Assembly (NCBI GenBank): GCA_964247055.1
Contig: OZ176056.1
Coordinates: forward strand, 9,300,001 to 9,364,000
Reading direction: 5' to 3'
Length of the DNA stretch: 64,000 nt
Source of the DNA: Paragordius varius
Taxonomy: Eukaryota; Nematomorpha
The notes under the pieces were generated by a model. The model ran no database searches, had not been told where the DNA came from, and saw nothing but the letters and a program-made list of their open reading frames with translations. Below, in pieces: positions 1 through 15,905 of this stretch. Both the position numbers and the translations under genes were made by a program. The first letter of the stretch is position 1; each line of letters opens with the position of its first letter.

Positions 1-3000
1 CTTTTTAGTGTTTCCAACAATCAAACATATATTTTTATCAATCAAATAATTTTTCCAATAATCAAAATATGTTGCCTAATAACTTTTTAGTGTTTCCAAC
101 AATCAAACATATATTTTTATCAATCAAATAATTTTTCCAATAATCAAAATATGTTGCCTAATAACTTTTTAGTGTTTCCAACAATCAAACATATATTTTC
201 AACATTCAAATAATTTTTCCAACAATCAAAATATGTTGCCCAATAACTTTTTAGTGTTTCCAACAATCAAACATATATTTTTATCAATCAAATAATTTTT
301 CCAATAATCAAAATATGTTGCCCAATAACTTTTTACTGTTTCCAACAATCAAACATATATTTTCAACATTCAAATAATTTTTCCAACAATCAAAATATGT
401 TGCCCAATAACTTTTTAGTGTTTCCAACAATCAAACATATATTTTTATCAATCAAATAATTTTTCCAACAATCAAAATATGTTGCCCAATAACTTTTTAG
501 TGTTTCCAACAATCAAACATATATTTTTATCAATCAAATAATTTTTCCAATAATCAAAATATGTTGCCCAATAACTTTTTAGTGTTTCCAACAATCAAAC
601 ATATATTTTTATCAATCAAATAATTTTTCCAACAATTAAAATATGTTGCCCAATAACATTTTAGTGTTTCCAACAATCAAACATATATTTTTATCAATCA
701 AATAATTTTTCCAACAATCAAGTTATGTTGCCCAATAGCTTTTTAGTGTTTCCAACAATCAAACATATATTTTCAACATTCAAATAATTTTTCCAACAAT
801 CAAAATATGTTGCCCAATAACTTTTTAGTGTTTCCAACAATCAAACATATATTTTTATCAATCAAATAATTTTTCCAAAAATCAAAATATGTTGCCCAAT
901 AACTTTTCAGTGTTTCCAACAATCAAACATATATTTTTATCAATCAAATAATTTTTCCAACAATCAAGTTATGTTGCCCAATAACTTTTTAGTGTTTCCA
1001 ACAATAAAACATATATTTTTATCAATCAAATAATTTTTCCAACAATTAAAATATGTTGCCCAATAACATTTTAGTGTTTCCAACAATCAAACATATATTT
1101 TTATCAATCAAATAATTTTTCCCACAATCAAAATAGTTGCCTAATAACTTTTTAGTGTTTTCAACAATCAAACATATATTTTTATCAATCAAATAATTTT
1201 TCCAACAATCAAAATATGTTGCCTAAAAACTTTTTAGTGTTTCCAACAATCAAACATATATTTACAATCAAATAATTTTTCCAACAATCAAGATATGTTG
1301 CCCAATAACTTTTTAGTGTTTCCAACAATCAAACCTATATTTTTATCAATCAAATAATTTTTCCAACAATCAAGTTATGTTGCCCAATAACTTTTTAGTG
1401 TTTCCAACAATCAAACATATATTTTTATCAATCAAATAATTTTTCCAACAATCAAAATATGTTGCCCAATAACTTTTTAGTGTTTCCAACAATCAAACAT
1501 ATATTTTTATCAATCAAATAATTTTTCCAACAATCAAAATATGTTGCCCAATAACATTTTAGTGTTTTCAACTATTAAACATATATTTTTATAACTTTTT
1601 AGTGTTTCCAACAATCAAACATATATTTTTATCAATCAAATAATTTTTACAAAAATCAAGTTATGTTGCCCAATAACTTTTTAGTGTTTCCAACAATCAA
1701 ACATATATTTTCAACATTCAAATAATTTTTCCAACAATCAAAATATGTTGCCCAATAACCTTTTAGTGTTTCCAACAATCAAACATATATTTTTATCAAT
1801 CAAATAATTTTTACAAAAATCAAAATATATTGCCCAATAACTTTTTAGTGTTTCCAACAATCAAACATATATTTTTATCAATCAAATAATTTTTACAACA
1901 ATCAAAATAAGTTGCCCAATAACTTTTCAGTATTTCCAACAATCAAACATATATTTTCAACATTCAAATAATTTTTCCAACAATCAAAATATGTTGCCCA
2001 ATAACTTTTTAGTGTTTCGAACAATCAAACATATATTTTTATCAATCAAATAATTTTTCTAACAATCAAAATATGTTGCCCAATAACTTTTCAGTATTTC
2101 CAACAATCAAACATATATTTTTATCAATCAAATAATTTTTCCAACAATCAAAATATGTTGCCCAATAACTTTTTAGTGTTTCCAACAATCAAACATATAT
2201 TTTTATCAATCAAATAATTTTTCCAACAATCAAAATATGTTGCCCAATAACTTTTCAGTATTTCCAACAATCAAACATATATTTTCAACATTCAAATAAT
2301 TTTTCCAACAATCAAAATATGTTGCCCAATAACTTTTTAGTGTTTCGAACAATCAAACATATATTTTTATCAATCAAATAATTTTTCTAACAATCAAAAT
2401 ATGTTGCCCAATAACTTTTTAGTGTTTCCAACATTCAAACATATATTTTTATCAATCAAATAATTTTTCCAACAATCAAAATATGTTGCCTAATAACTTT
2501 TTAGTGTTTCCAACAATCAAACATATATTTTTATCAATCAAATAATTTTTACAACAATCAAAATATGTTGCTTAATAACTTTTTAGTGTTTCCAACAATC
2601 AAACATATATTTTTATCAATCTAATTTTTCCAACAATCAAAATATGTTGCCTAATAACTTTTTAGTGTTTCTAACAATCAAACATATATTTTTATCAATC
2701 AAATAATTTTTCCAACAATCAAAATATGTTGCCCAATAACTTTTTAGTGTTTTCAACAATTAAACATATATTTTTATCAATCAAATAATTTTTCCAACAA
2801 TCAAAATTTGTTGCCCAAAATATTTTTAATGTTTCCAACAATCAAACATATATTTTCAACATTCAAATAATTTTTACAACAATCAAAATATGTTGCTTAA
2901 TAACTTTTTAGTGTTTCCAACAATCAAACATATATTTTTATCAATCTAATTTTTCCAACAATCAAAATATGTTGCCTAATAACTTTTTAGTGTTTCGAAC

Positions 3001-3778
3001 AATCAAACATATATTTTTATCAATCAAATAATTTTTCTAACAATCAAAATATGTTGCCCAATAACTTTTCAGTATTTCCAACATTCAAACATATATTTTT
3101 ATCAATCAAATAATTTTTCCAACAATCAAAATATGTTGCCTAATAACTTTTTAGTGTTTCCAACAATCAAACATATATTTTTATCAATCAAATAATTTTT
3201 ACAACAATCAAAATATGTTGCTTAATAACTTTTTAGTGTTTCCAACAATCAAACATATATTTTTATCAATCTAATTTTTCCAACAATCAAAATATGTTGC
3301 CTAATAACTTTTTAGTGTTTCGAACAATCAAACATATATTTTTATCAATCAAATAATTTTTCTAACAATCAAAATATGTTGCCCAATAACTTTTCAGTAT
3401 TTCCAACAATCAAACATATATTTTTATCAATCAAATAATTTTTCCAACAATCAAAATATGTTGCCCAATAACTTTTCAGTATTTCCAACAATCAAACATA
3501 TATTTTCAACATTCAAATAATTTTTCCAACAATCAAAATATGTTGCCCAATAACTTTTTAGTGTTTCGAACAATCAAACATATATTTTTATCAATCAAAT
3601 AATTTTTCTAACAATCAAAATATGTTGCCCAATAACTTTTCAGTATTTCCAACAATGAAACATATATTTTTATCAATCAAATAATTTTTCCAACAATCAA
3701 AATATGTTGCCCAATAACTTTTTAGTGTTTCCAACAATCAAACATATATTTTTATCAATCAAATAATTTTTCCAACAA

Positions 3779-5375
3779 TCAAAATATGTTGCCCAATAAC
3801 TTTTCAGTGTTTCCAACAATCAAACATATATTTTTATCAATCAAATAATTTTTCCACCAATCAAAATATGTTGCCCAATAATTTTCAGTGTTTCCAACAA
3901 TCAAACATATATTTTTATCAATCAAATAATTTTTCCAACAATCAAAATATGTTGCCCAATAACTTTTCAGTATTTCCAACAATCAAACATATATTTTCAA
4001 CATTCAAATAATTTTTCCAACAATCAAAATATGTTGCCCAATAACTTTTTAGTGTTTCGAACAATCAAACATATATTTTTATCAATCAAATAATTTTTCC
4101 ACCAATCAAAATATGTTGCCCAATAATTTTCAGTGTTTCCAACAATCAAACATATATTTTTATCAATCAAATAATTTTTCCAACAATCAAAATATGTTGC
4201 CCAATAACTTTTTAGTGTTTCCAACAATCAAACATATATTTTTATCAATCAAATAATTTTTCCAACAATCAAAATATGTTGCCCAATAACTTTTCAGTGT
4301 TTCCAACAATCAAACATATATTTTTATCAATCAAATAATTTTTCCACCAATCAAAATATGTTGCCCAATAATTTTCAGTGTTTCCAACAATCAAACATAT
4401 ATTTTCAACATTCAAATAATTTTTCCAACAATCAAAATATGTTGCCCAATAACTTTTCAGTATTTCCAACAATCAAACATATATTTTCAACATTCAAATA
4501 ATTTTTCCAACAATCAAAATATGTTGCCCAATAACTTTTTAGTGTTTCGAACAATCAAACATATATTTTTATCAATCAAATAATTTTTCCACCAATCAAA
4601 ATATGTTGCCCAATAATTTTCAGTGTTTCCAACAATCAAACATATATTTTTATCAATCAAATAATTTTTCCAACAATCAAAATATGTTGCCCAATAACTT
4701 TTTAGTGTTTCCAACAATCAAACATATATTTTTATCAATCAAATAATTTTTCCAACAATCAAAATATGTTGCCCAATAACTTTTCAGTATTTCCAACAAT
4801 CAAACATATATTTTCAACATTCAAATAATTTTTCCAACAATCAAAATATGTTGCCCAATAACTTTTCAGTATTTCCAACAATCAAACATATATTTTCAAC
4901 ATTCAAATAATTTTTCCAACAATCAAAATATGTTGCCCAATAACTTTTTAGTGTTTCGAACAATCAAACATATATTTTTATCAATCAAATAATTTTTCCA
5001 CCAATCAAAATATGTTGCCCAATAATTTTCAGTGTTTCCAACAATCAAACATATATTTTTATCAATCAAATAATTTTTCCAACAATCAAAATATGTTGCC
5101 CAATAACTTTTTAGTGTTTCCAACAATCAAACATATATTTTTATCAATCAAATAATTTTTCCAACAATCAAAATATGTTGCCCAATAACTTTTCAGTGTT
5201 TCCAACAATCAAACATATATTTTTATCAATCAAATAATTTTTCCACCAATCAAAATATGTTGCCCAATAATTTTCAGTGTTTCCAACAATCAAACATATA
5301 TTTTTATCAATCAAATAATTTTTCCAACAATCAAAATATGTTGCCCAATAACTTTTCAGTATTTCCAACAATCAA
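3779..5375. repeat. 245-bp trimer higher-order repeat inside the satellite
   Basis: Monomers with a distinctive 1-bp-shorter form (AATAATTTTCAG in place of AATAACTTTTCAG) recur every 245 bp, i.e. every three monomers: repeat starts fall at 3779, 4024, 4269 and 4514, then at 4923 and 5168 after an insertion of about two extra monomers. The trimer, not the single monomer, is therefore the unit that was last amplified here. Confidence 0.85.
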
Positions 5376-8300
5376 ACATATATTTTCAACATTCAAATAA
5401 TTTTTCCAACAATCAAAATATGTTGCCCAATAACTTTTTAGTGTTTCGAACAATCAAACATATATTTTTATCAATCAAATAATTTTTCTAACAATCAAAA
5501 TATGTTGCCCAATAACTTTTCAGTATTTCCAACAATCAAACATATATTTTTATCAATCAAATAATTTTTCCAACAATCAAAATATGTTGCCCAATAACTT
5601 TTTAGTGTTTCCAACAATCAAACATATATTTTTATCAATCAAATAATTTTTCCAACAATCAAAATATGTTGCCCAATAACTTTTCAGTATTTCCAACAAT
5701 CAAACATATATTTTCAACATTCAAATAATTTTTCCAACAATCAAAATATGTTGCCCAATAACTTTTTAGTGTTTCGAACAATCAAACATATATTTTTATC
5801 AATCAAATAATTTTTCTAACAATCAAAATATGTTGCCCAATAACTTTTTAGTGTTTCCAACATTCAAACATATATTTTTATCAATCAAATAATTTTTCCA
5901 ACAATCAAAATATGTTGCCTAATAACTTTTTAGTGTTTCCAACAATCAAACATATATTTTTATCAATCAAATAATTTTTACAACAATCAAAATATGTTGC
6001 TTAATAACTTTTTAGTGTTTCCAACAATCAAACATATATTTTTATCAATCTAATTTTTCCAACAATCAAAATATGTTGCCTAATAACTTTTTAGTGTTTC
6101 TAACAATCAAACATATATTTTTATCAATCAAATAATTTTTCCAACAATCAAAATATGTTGCCCAATAACTTTTTAGTGTTTTCAACAATTAAACATATAT
6201 TTTTATCAATCAAATAATTTTTCCAACAATCAAAATTTGTTGCCCAAAATATTTTTAATGTTTCCAACAATCAAACATATATTTTCAACATTCAAATAAT
6301 TTTTACAACAATCAAAATATGTTGCTTAATAACTTTTTAGTGTTTCCAACAATCAAACATATATTTTTATCAATCTAATTTTTCCAACAATCAAAATATG
6401 TTGCCTAATAACTTTTTAGTGTTTCTAACAATCAAACATATATTTTTATCAATCAAATAATTTTTCCAACAATCAAAATATGTTGCCCAATAACTTTTCA
6501 GTATTTCCAACATTCAAACATATATTTTTATCAATCAAATAATTTTTCCAACAATCAAAATATGTTGCCTAATAACTTTTTAGTGTTTCCAACAATCAAA
6601 CATATATTTTTATCAATCAAATAATTTTTACAACAATCAAAATATGTTGCTTAATAACTTTTTAGTGTTTCCAACAATCAAACATATATTTTTATCAATC
6701 TAATTTTTCCAACAATCAAAATATGTTGCCTAATAACTTTTTAGTGTTTCGAACAATCAAACATATATTTTTATCAATCAAATAATTTTTCTAACAATCA
6801 AAATATGTTGCCCAATAACTTTTCAGTATTTCCAACAATCAAACATATATTTTTATCAATCAAATAATTTTTCCAACAATCAAAATATGTTGCCCAATAA
6901 CTTTTCAGTATTTCCAACAATCAAACATATATTTTCAACATTCAAATAATTTTTCCAACAATCAAAATATGTTGCCCAATAACTTTTTAGTGTTTTGAAC
7001 AATCAAACATATATTTTTATCAATCAAATAATTTTTCTAACAATCAAAATATGTTGCCCAATAACTTTTCAGTATTTCCAACAATCAAACATATATTTTT
7101 ATCAATCAAATAATTTTTCCAACAATCAAAATATGTTGCCCAATAACTTTTTAGTGTTTCCAACAATCAAACATATATTTTTATCAATCAAATAATTTTT
7201 CCAACAATCAAAATATGTTGCCCAATAACTTTTCAGTATTTCCAACAATCAAACATATATTTTCAACATTCAAATAATTTTTCCAACAATCAAAATATGT
7301 TGCCCAATAACTTTTTAGTGTTTCGAACAATCAAACATATATTTTTATCAATCAAATAATTTTTCTAACAATCAAAATATGTTGCCCAATAACTTTTTAG
7401 TGTTTCCAACATTCAAACATATATTTTTATCAATCAAATAATTTTTCCAACAATCAAAATATGTTGCCTAATAACTTTTTAGTGTTTCCAACAATCAAAC
7501 ATATATTTTTATCAATCAAATAATTTTTACAACAATCAAAATATGTTGCTTAATAACTTTTTAGTGTTTCCAACAATCAAACATATATTTTTATCAATCT
7601 AATTTTTCCAACAATCAAAATATGTTGCCTAATAACTTTTTAGTGTTTCTAACAATCAAACATATATTTTTATCAATCAAATAATTTTTCCAACAATCAA
7701 AATATGTTGCCTAATAACTTTTTAGTGTTTTCAACAATCAAACATATATTTTTATCAATCAAATAATTTTTAGAACAATCATAATATGTTGCCCAATAAC
7801 TTTTTAGTGTTTCCAACAATCAAACATATATTTTTATCAATCAAATAATTTTTACAAAAATCAAAATATATTGCCCAATAACTTTTTAGTGTTTCCAACA
7901 ATCAAACATATATTTTTATCAATCAAATAATTTTTCCAACAATCAAAATATGTTGCCTAATAACTTTTTACTGTTTCCAACAATCAAACATATATTTTCA
8001 ACATTCAAATAATTTTTCCAACAATCAAAATATGTTGCCCAATAACTTTTTAGTGTTTCCAACAATCAAACATATATTTTTATCAATCAAATAATTTTTA
8101 CAACAATCAAAATAAGTTGCCCAATAACTTTTTAGTGTTTCCAACAATCAAACATATATTTTTATCAATCTAATTTTTCCAACAATCAAAATATGTTGCC
8201 TAATAACTTTTTAGTGTTTCTAACAATCAAACATATATTTTTATCAATCAAATAATTTTTCCAACAATCAAAATAAGTTGCCCAATAACTTTTTAGTGTT

Positions 8301-11300
8301 TCCAACAATCAAACATATATTTTTATCAATCTAATTTTTCCAACAATCAAAATATGTTGCCTAATAACTTTTTAGTGTTTTCAACAATCAAACATATATT
8401 TTTATCAATCAAATAATTTTTAGAACAATCATAATATGTTGCCCAATAACTTTTTAGTGTTTCCAACAATCAAACATATATTTTTATCAATCAAATAATT
8501 TTTACAAAAATCAAAATATATTGCCCAATAACTTTTTAGTGTTTCCAACAATCAAACATATATTTTTATCAATCAAATAATTTTTCCAACAATCAAAATA
8601 TGTTGCCTAATAACTTTTTACTGTTTCCAACAATCAAACATATATTTTTATCAATCAAATAATTTTTCCAACAATCAAAATATGTTGCCCAATAACTTTT
8701 TAGTGTTTCGAACAATCAAACATATATTTTTATCAATCAAATAATTTTTCTAACAATCAAAATATGTTGCCCAATAACTTTTTAGTGTTTCCAACATTCA
8801 AACATATATTTTTATCAATCAAATAATTTTTCCAACAATCAAAATATGTTGCCTAATAACTTTTTAGTGTTTCCAACATTCAAACATATATTTTTATCAA
8901 TCAAATAATTTTTCCAACAATCAAAATATGTTGCCTAATAACTTTTTAGTGTTTCCAACAATCAAACATATATTTTTATCAATCAAATAATTTTTACAAC
9001 AATCAAAATATGTTGCTTAATAACTTTTTAGTGTTTCCAACAATCAAACATATATTTTTATCAATCTAATTTTTCCAACAATCAAAATATGTTGCCTAAT
9101 AACTTTTTAGTGTTTCCAACAATCAAACATATATTTTCAACATTCAAATAATTTTTCCAATAATCAAAATATGTTGCCCAATAACTTTATAGTGTTTCCA
9201 ACAATCAAACATATATTTTTATCAATCAAATAATTTTTAGAACAATCAAAATATGTTGCCCAATAACTTTTTAGTGTTTCCAACAATCAAACATATATTT
9301 TTATCAATCAAATAATTTTTACAAAAATCAAAATATATTGCCCAATAACTTTTTAGTGTTTCCAACAATCAAACATATATTTTTATCAATCAAATAATTT
9401 TTCCAACAATCAAAATATGTTGCCTAATAACTTTTTACTGTTTCCAACAATCAAACATATATTTTCAACATTCAAATAATTTTTCCAACAATCAAAATAT
9501 GTTGCCCAATAACTTTTTAGTGTTTCCAACAATCAAACATATATTTTTATCAATCAAATAATTTTTACAAAAATCAAAATATATTGCCCAATAACTTTTT
9601 AGTGTTTCCAACAATCAAACATATATTTTCAACATTCAAATAATTTTTCCAACAATCAAAATATGTTGCCTAATAACTTTTTAGTGTTTCCAACAATCAA
9701 ACATATATTTTCAACATTCAAATAATTTTTCCAACAATCAAAATATGTTGCCCAATAACTTTTTAGTGTTTCCAACAATCAAACATATATTTTTATCAAT
9801 CAAATAATTTTTCCAACAATCAAAATATGTTGCCCAATAACTTTTTAGTGTTTCCAACAATCAAACATATATTATCAATCAAATAATTTTTCCAACAATG
9901 AAAATATGTTGCCCAATAACTTTTTAGTGTTTCCAACAATCAAACATATATTTTCAACATTCAAATAATTTTTCCAACAATCAAAATATGTTGCCCAATA
10001 ACTTTTTAGTGTTTCCAACAATCAAACATATATTTTTATCAATCAAATAATTTTTCCAATAATCAAAATATGTTGCCCAATAACTTTTTAGTGTTTCCAA
10101 CAATCAAACATATATTATCAATCAAATAATTTTTCCAACAATGAAAATATGTTGCCCAATAACTTTTTAGTGTTTCCAACAATCAAACATATATTTTCAA
10201 CATTCAAATAATTTTTCCAACAATCAAAATATGTTGCCCAATAACTTTTTAGTGTTTCCAACAATCAAACATATATTTTTATCAATCAAATAATTTTTCC
10301 AATAATCAAAATATGTTGCCCAATAACTTTTTAGTGTTTCCAACAATCAAACATATATTTTTATCAATCAAATAATTTTTCCAATAATCAAAATATGTTG
10401 CCCAATAACTTTTTAGTGTTTCCAACAATCAAACATATATTATCAATCAAATAATTTTTCCAACAATGAAAATATGTTGCCCAATAACTTTTTAGTGTTT
10501 CCAACAATCAAACATATATTTTCAACATTCAAATAATTTTTCCAACAATCAAAATATGTTGCCCAATAACTTTTTAGTGTTTCCAACAATCAAACATATA
10601 TTTTTATCAATCAAATAATTTTTCCAACAATCAAAATATGTTGCCCAATAACTTTTTAGTGTTTCCAACAATCAAACATATATTTTTATCAATCAAATAA
10701 TTTTTCCAATAATCAAAATATGTTGCCCAATAACTTTTTAGTGTTTCCAACAATCAAACATATATTATCAATCAAATAATTTTTCCAACAATGAAAATAT
10801 GTTGCCCAATAACTTTTTAGTGTTTCCAACAATCAAACATATATTTTCAACATTCAAATAATTTTTCCAACAATCAAAATATATTGCCCAATAACTTTTT
10901 AGTGTTTCCAACAATCAAACATATATTATCAATCAAATAATTTTTCCAACAATGAAAATATGTTGCCCAATAACTTTTTAGTGTTTCCAACAATCAAACA
11001 TATATTTTCAACATTCAAATAATTTTTCCAACAATCAAAATATGTTGCCCAATAACTTTTTAGTGTTTCCAACAATCAAACATATATTTTTATCAATCAA
11101 ATAATTTTTCCAATAATCAAAATATGTTGCCCAATAACTTTTTAGTGTTTCCAACAATCAAACATATATTTTTATCAATCAAATAATTTTTCCAACAATT
11201 AAAATATGTTGCCCAATAACATTTTAGTGTTTCCAACAATCAAACATATATTTTTATCAATCAAATAATTTTTCCAACAATCAAAATATGTTGCCCAATA

Positions 11301-14300
11301 ACATTTTAGTGTTTCCAACAATCAAACATATATTTTTATCAATCAAATAATTTTTCCAACAATCAAAATATGTTGCCCAATAACTTTTTAGTGTTTCCAA
11401 CAATCAAACATATATTTTTATCAATCAAATAATTTTTCCAACAATCAAGTTATGTTGCCCAATAACTTTTTAGTGTTTCCAACAATAAAACATATATTTT
11501 TATCAATCAAATAATTTTTCCAACAATTAAAATATGTTGCCCAATAACATTTTAGTGTTTCCAACAATCAAACATATATTTTTATCAATCAAATAATTTT
11601 TCCAACAATCAAAATATGTTGCCCAATAACTTTTCAGTGTTTCCAACAATCAAACATATATTTTTATCAATCAAATAATTTTTCCACCAATCAAAATATG
11701 TTGCCCAATAATTTTCAGTGTTTCCAACAATCAAACATATATTTTTATCAATCAAATAATTTTTCCAACAATCAAGTTATGTTGCCCAATTTTTAGTGTT
11801 TCCAACAATCAAACATATATTTTTATCAATCAAATAATTTTTCCAACAATCAAAATATGTTGCCCAATAACTTTTCAGTATTTCCAACAATCAAACATAT
11901 ATTTTTATCAATCAAATAATTTTTCCAACAATCAAAATATGTTGCCCAATAACTTTTCAGTATTTCCAACAATCAAACATATATTTTTATCAATCAAATA
12001 ATTTTTCCAACAATCAAAATATGTTGCCCAATAACTTTTCAGTGTTTCCAACAATCAAACATATATTTTTATCAATCAAATAATTTTTCCACCAATCAAA
12101 ATATGTTGCCCAATAATTTTCAGTGTTTCCAACAATCAAACATATATTTTTATCAATCAAATAATTTTTCCAACAATCAAAATATGTTGCCCAATAACTT
12201 TTTAGTGTTTCCAACAATCAAACATATATTTTTATCAATCAAATAATTTTTCCAACAATCAAAATATGTTGCCCAATAACTTTTCAGTATTTCCAACAAT
12301 CAAACATATATTTTTATCAATCAAATAATTTTTCCAACAATCAAAATATGTTGCCCAATAACTTTTTAGTGTTTCGAACAATCAAACATATATTTTTATC
12401 AATCAAATAATTTTTCCAACAATCAAAATATGTTGCCCAATAACTTTTCAGTATTTCCAACAATCAAACATATATTTTTATCAATCAAATAATTTTTCCA
12501 ACAATCAAAATATGTTGCCCAATAACTTTTCAGTATTTCCAACAATCAAACATATATTTTTATCAATCAAATAATTTTTCCAACAATCAAATTATGTTGC
12601 CCAATAATTTTTTAGTGTTTCCAACAATCAAACATATATTTTTATCAATCAAATAATTTTTCCAACAATCAAAATATGTTGCCTAATAACTTTTTAGTGT
12701 TTCCAACAATCAAACATATATTTTTATCAATCAAATAATTTTTCCAACAATCAAAATATGTTGCCTAATAACTTTTTAGTGTTTAACAATCAAACATATA
12801 TTTTAATCAATCAAATAATTTTTATAACAATCAAAATATGTTGCCCAATAATTTTTTAGTGTTTCCAACAATCAAACATATATTTTTATCAATCAAATAA
12901 TTTTTCCAACAATCAAAATATGCCTAATAACTTTTTAGTGTTTTCAACAATCAAACATATATTTTTATCAATCAAATAATTTTTCCAACAATCAAAATAT
13001 GTTGCCCAATAACTTTTTAGTGTTTTCAACAATTAAACATATATTTTTATCAATCAAATAATTTTTCCAACAATTAAAATATGTTGCTTAATAATAGTGT
13101 TTCCAACAATCAAACATATATTTGTATCAATCTAATTTTTCCAACAATCAAAATATGTTGCCCAATAACTTTTTAGTGTATTAACAATCAAACATATATT
13201 TTTATCAATCAAATAAATTTTCCAACAATCAAAAAATGTTGCCTAATAACTTTTTAGTGTTTAACAATCAAACATATATTTTAATCAATCAAATAATTTT
13301 TCCAACAATCAAAATATGTTGCCCAATAATTTTTTAGTGTTTCCAACAATCAAACATATATTTTCAACATTCAAAAAAATTTTCCAACAATTAAAATATG
13401 TTGCCTAATAACTTTTTAGTGTTTCCAACAATCAAGCATATATTTTTATCAATCAAATAATTTTTCCAACAATCAAAATATGCCTAATAACTTTTTAGTG
13501 TTTTCAACAATCAAACATATATTTTTATCAATCAAATAATTTTTCCAACAATCAAAATATGCCTAATAACTTTTTAGTGTTTTCAACAATTAAACATATA
13601 TTTTTATCAATCAAATAATTTTTCCAACAATCAAAATATGTTGCCTAATAACTTTTTAGTGTTTTCAACAATCAAACATATATTTTTATCAATCAAATAA
13701 TTTTTCCAACAATCAAATTATGTTGCCCAATAACTTTTTAGTGTTTCCAATAATCAAACATATATTTTTATCAATCAAATAATTTATTCCAACAATTAAA
13801 ATATGTTGCGCAATAACTTTTTAGTGTTTTCAACAATCAAACATATATTTTTATCAATCAAATAATTTTTCCAACTATTAAAATATGTTACCGAATAACT
13901 TTTTAGTGTATTAACAATAAAACATATATTTTTATTAATCAAATAATTTTAACAATCAAAATATGTTGCTTAATATCTTTTTAGTGTTTCCAACAATCAA
14001 ACATATATTTTTATCAATCAAATAATTTTAACAATCAAAATATGTTGCTTAATAACTTTTTAGTGTTTCCAACACAAACATATATTTTTATCAATCAAAT
14101 AATTTTTCCAACAATCAAAATATGTTGCCTAATAACTTTTTAGTGTTTCCAACAATCAAACATATATTTTAATCAATCAAATAATTTTTCCAACAATCAA
14201 AATATGTTGCCCAATAACTTTTTAGTGTTTCCAACAATCAAACATATATTTTAATCAATCAAATAATTTTTCCAACAATCAAAATATGTTGCCTAATAAC

Positions 14301-14759
14301 TTTTTAGTGTTTCCAACAATCAAACATATATTTTAATCAATCAAATAATTTTTCCAACAATCAAAATATGTTGCCCAATAACTTTTTAGTGTTTCCAACA
14401 ATCAAACATATATTTTAATCAATCAAATAATTTTTCCAACAATCAAAATATGTTGCCTAATAACTTTTTAGTGTTTCCAACAATCAAACATATATTTTAA
14501 TCAATCAAATAATTTTTCCAACAATCAAAATATGTTGCCCAATAACTTTTTAGTGTTTCCAACAATCAAACATATATTTTTATCAATCAAATAATTTTAA
14601 CAATCAAAATATGTTGCTTAATAACTTTTTAGTGTTTCCAACACAAACATATATTTTTATCAATCTGTAATTTTTCCAACAATCAAAATATGTTGCCTAA
14701 TAACTTTTTAGTGTTTTCAACAATTAAACATATATTTTTATCAATCAAATAATTTTTCC

Positions 14760-15905
14760 AACAATCAAAATATGTTGCGCAATAACTTTTTAGTGTTTCC
14801 AACAATCAAACATATATTTTTATCAATCAAATTATTTTTCCAACAATCAAAATATGTTGCCTAATAACTTTTTAGTGTTTTCAACAATCAAACATATATT
14901 TTTATCAATCAAATAATTTTTCCAACAATCAAATTATGTTGCCCAATAACTTTTTAGTGTTTCCAATAATCAAACATATATTTTTATCAATCAAATAATT
15001 TTTACAACAATCAAAATATGTTGCCTAATAACTTTTTTGTGTTTCCAACAATCAAACATATATTTTTATCAATCTATAATTTTTCCAACAATCAAAATAT
15101 GTTGCGCAATAACTTTTTAGTGTTTCCAACAATCAAACATATATTTTTATCAATCAAATAATTTTTCCTACAATCAAAAAATCTTGCCTAATAACTTTTT
15201 AGTGTTTCCAACAATCAAACATATATTTTCAACATTCAAAAAAATTTTCCAACAATTAAAATATGTTGCCTAATAACTTTTTAGTGTATTAACAATCAAA
15301 CATATATTTTTATCAATCAAATAATTTTTCCAACAATCAAAATATGTTGCGCAATAACTTTTTAGTGTTTCCAACAATCAAACATATATTTTTATCAATC
15401 AAATTATTTTTCCAACAATCAAAATATGTTGCCTAATAACTTTTTAGTGTTTTCAACAATCAAACATATATTTTTATCAATCAAATAATTTTTCCAACAA
15501 TCAAATTATGTTGCCCAATAACTTTTTAGTGTTTCCAATAATCAAACATATATTTTTATCAATCAAATAATTTTTACAACAATCAAAATATGTTGCCTAA
15601 TAACTTTTTAGTGTTTCCAACAATCAAACATATATTTTTATCAATCTATAATTTTTCCAACAATCAAAATATGTTGCGCAATAACTTTTTAGTGTTTCCA
15701 ACAATCAAACATATATTTTTATCAATCAAATAATTTTTCCTACAATCAAAAAATCTTGCCTAATAACTTTTTAGTGTTTCCAACAATCAAACATATATTT
15801 TCAACATTCAAAAAAATTTTCCAACAATTAAAATATGTTGCCTAATAACTTTTTAGTGTATTAACAATCAAACATATATTTTTATCAATCAAATAATTTT
15901 TCCAA
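14760..15905. repeat. 572-bp (seven-monomer) tandem duplication inside the satellite
   Basis: Rare variants such as TTGCGCAATAAC at 14776 and 15103 reappear in the same order at 15348 and 15675, an offset of 572 bp, together with shared rare forms (AAATTATTTTTCC, AAAAAATCTTGCC, TCTATAATTTTTCC). This is a recent tandem duplication of a seven-monomer block. Confidence 0.8.

Noticed and set aside
3779-5371. Repeated 67-codon minus-strand frames (WATYFDCWKNYLIDKN-like) in the satellite
   Set aside because: They recur with the 245-bp satellite period and exist only because the monomer variants lack stops in that frame; no start context, splice site or selection pattern.
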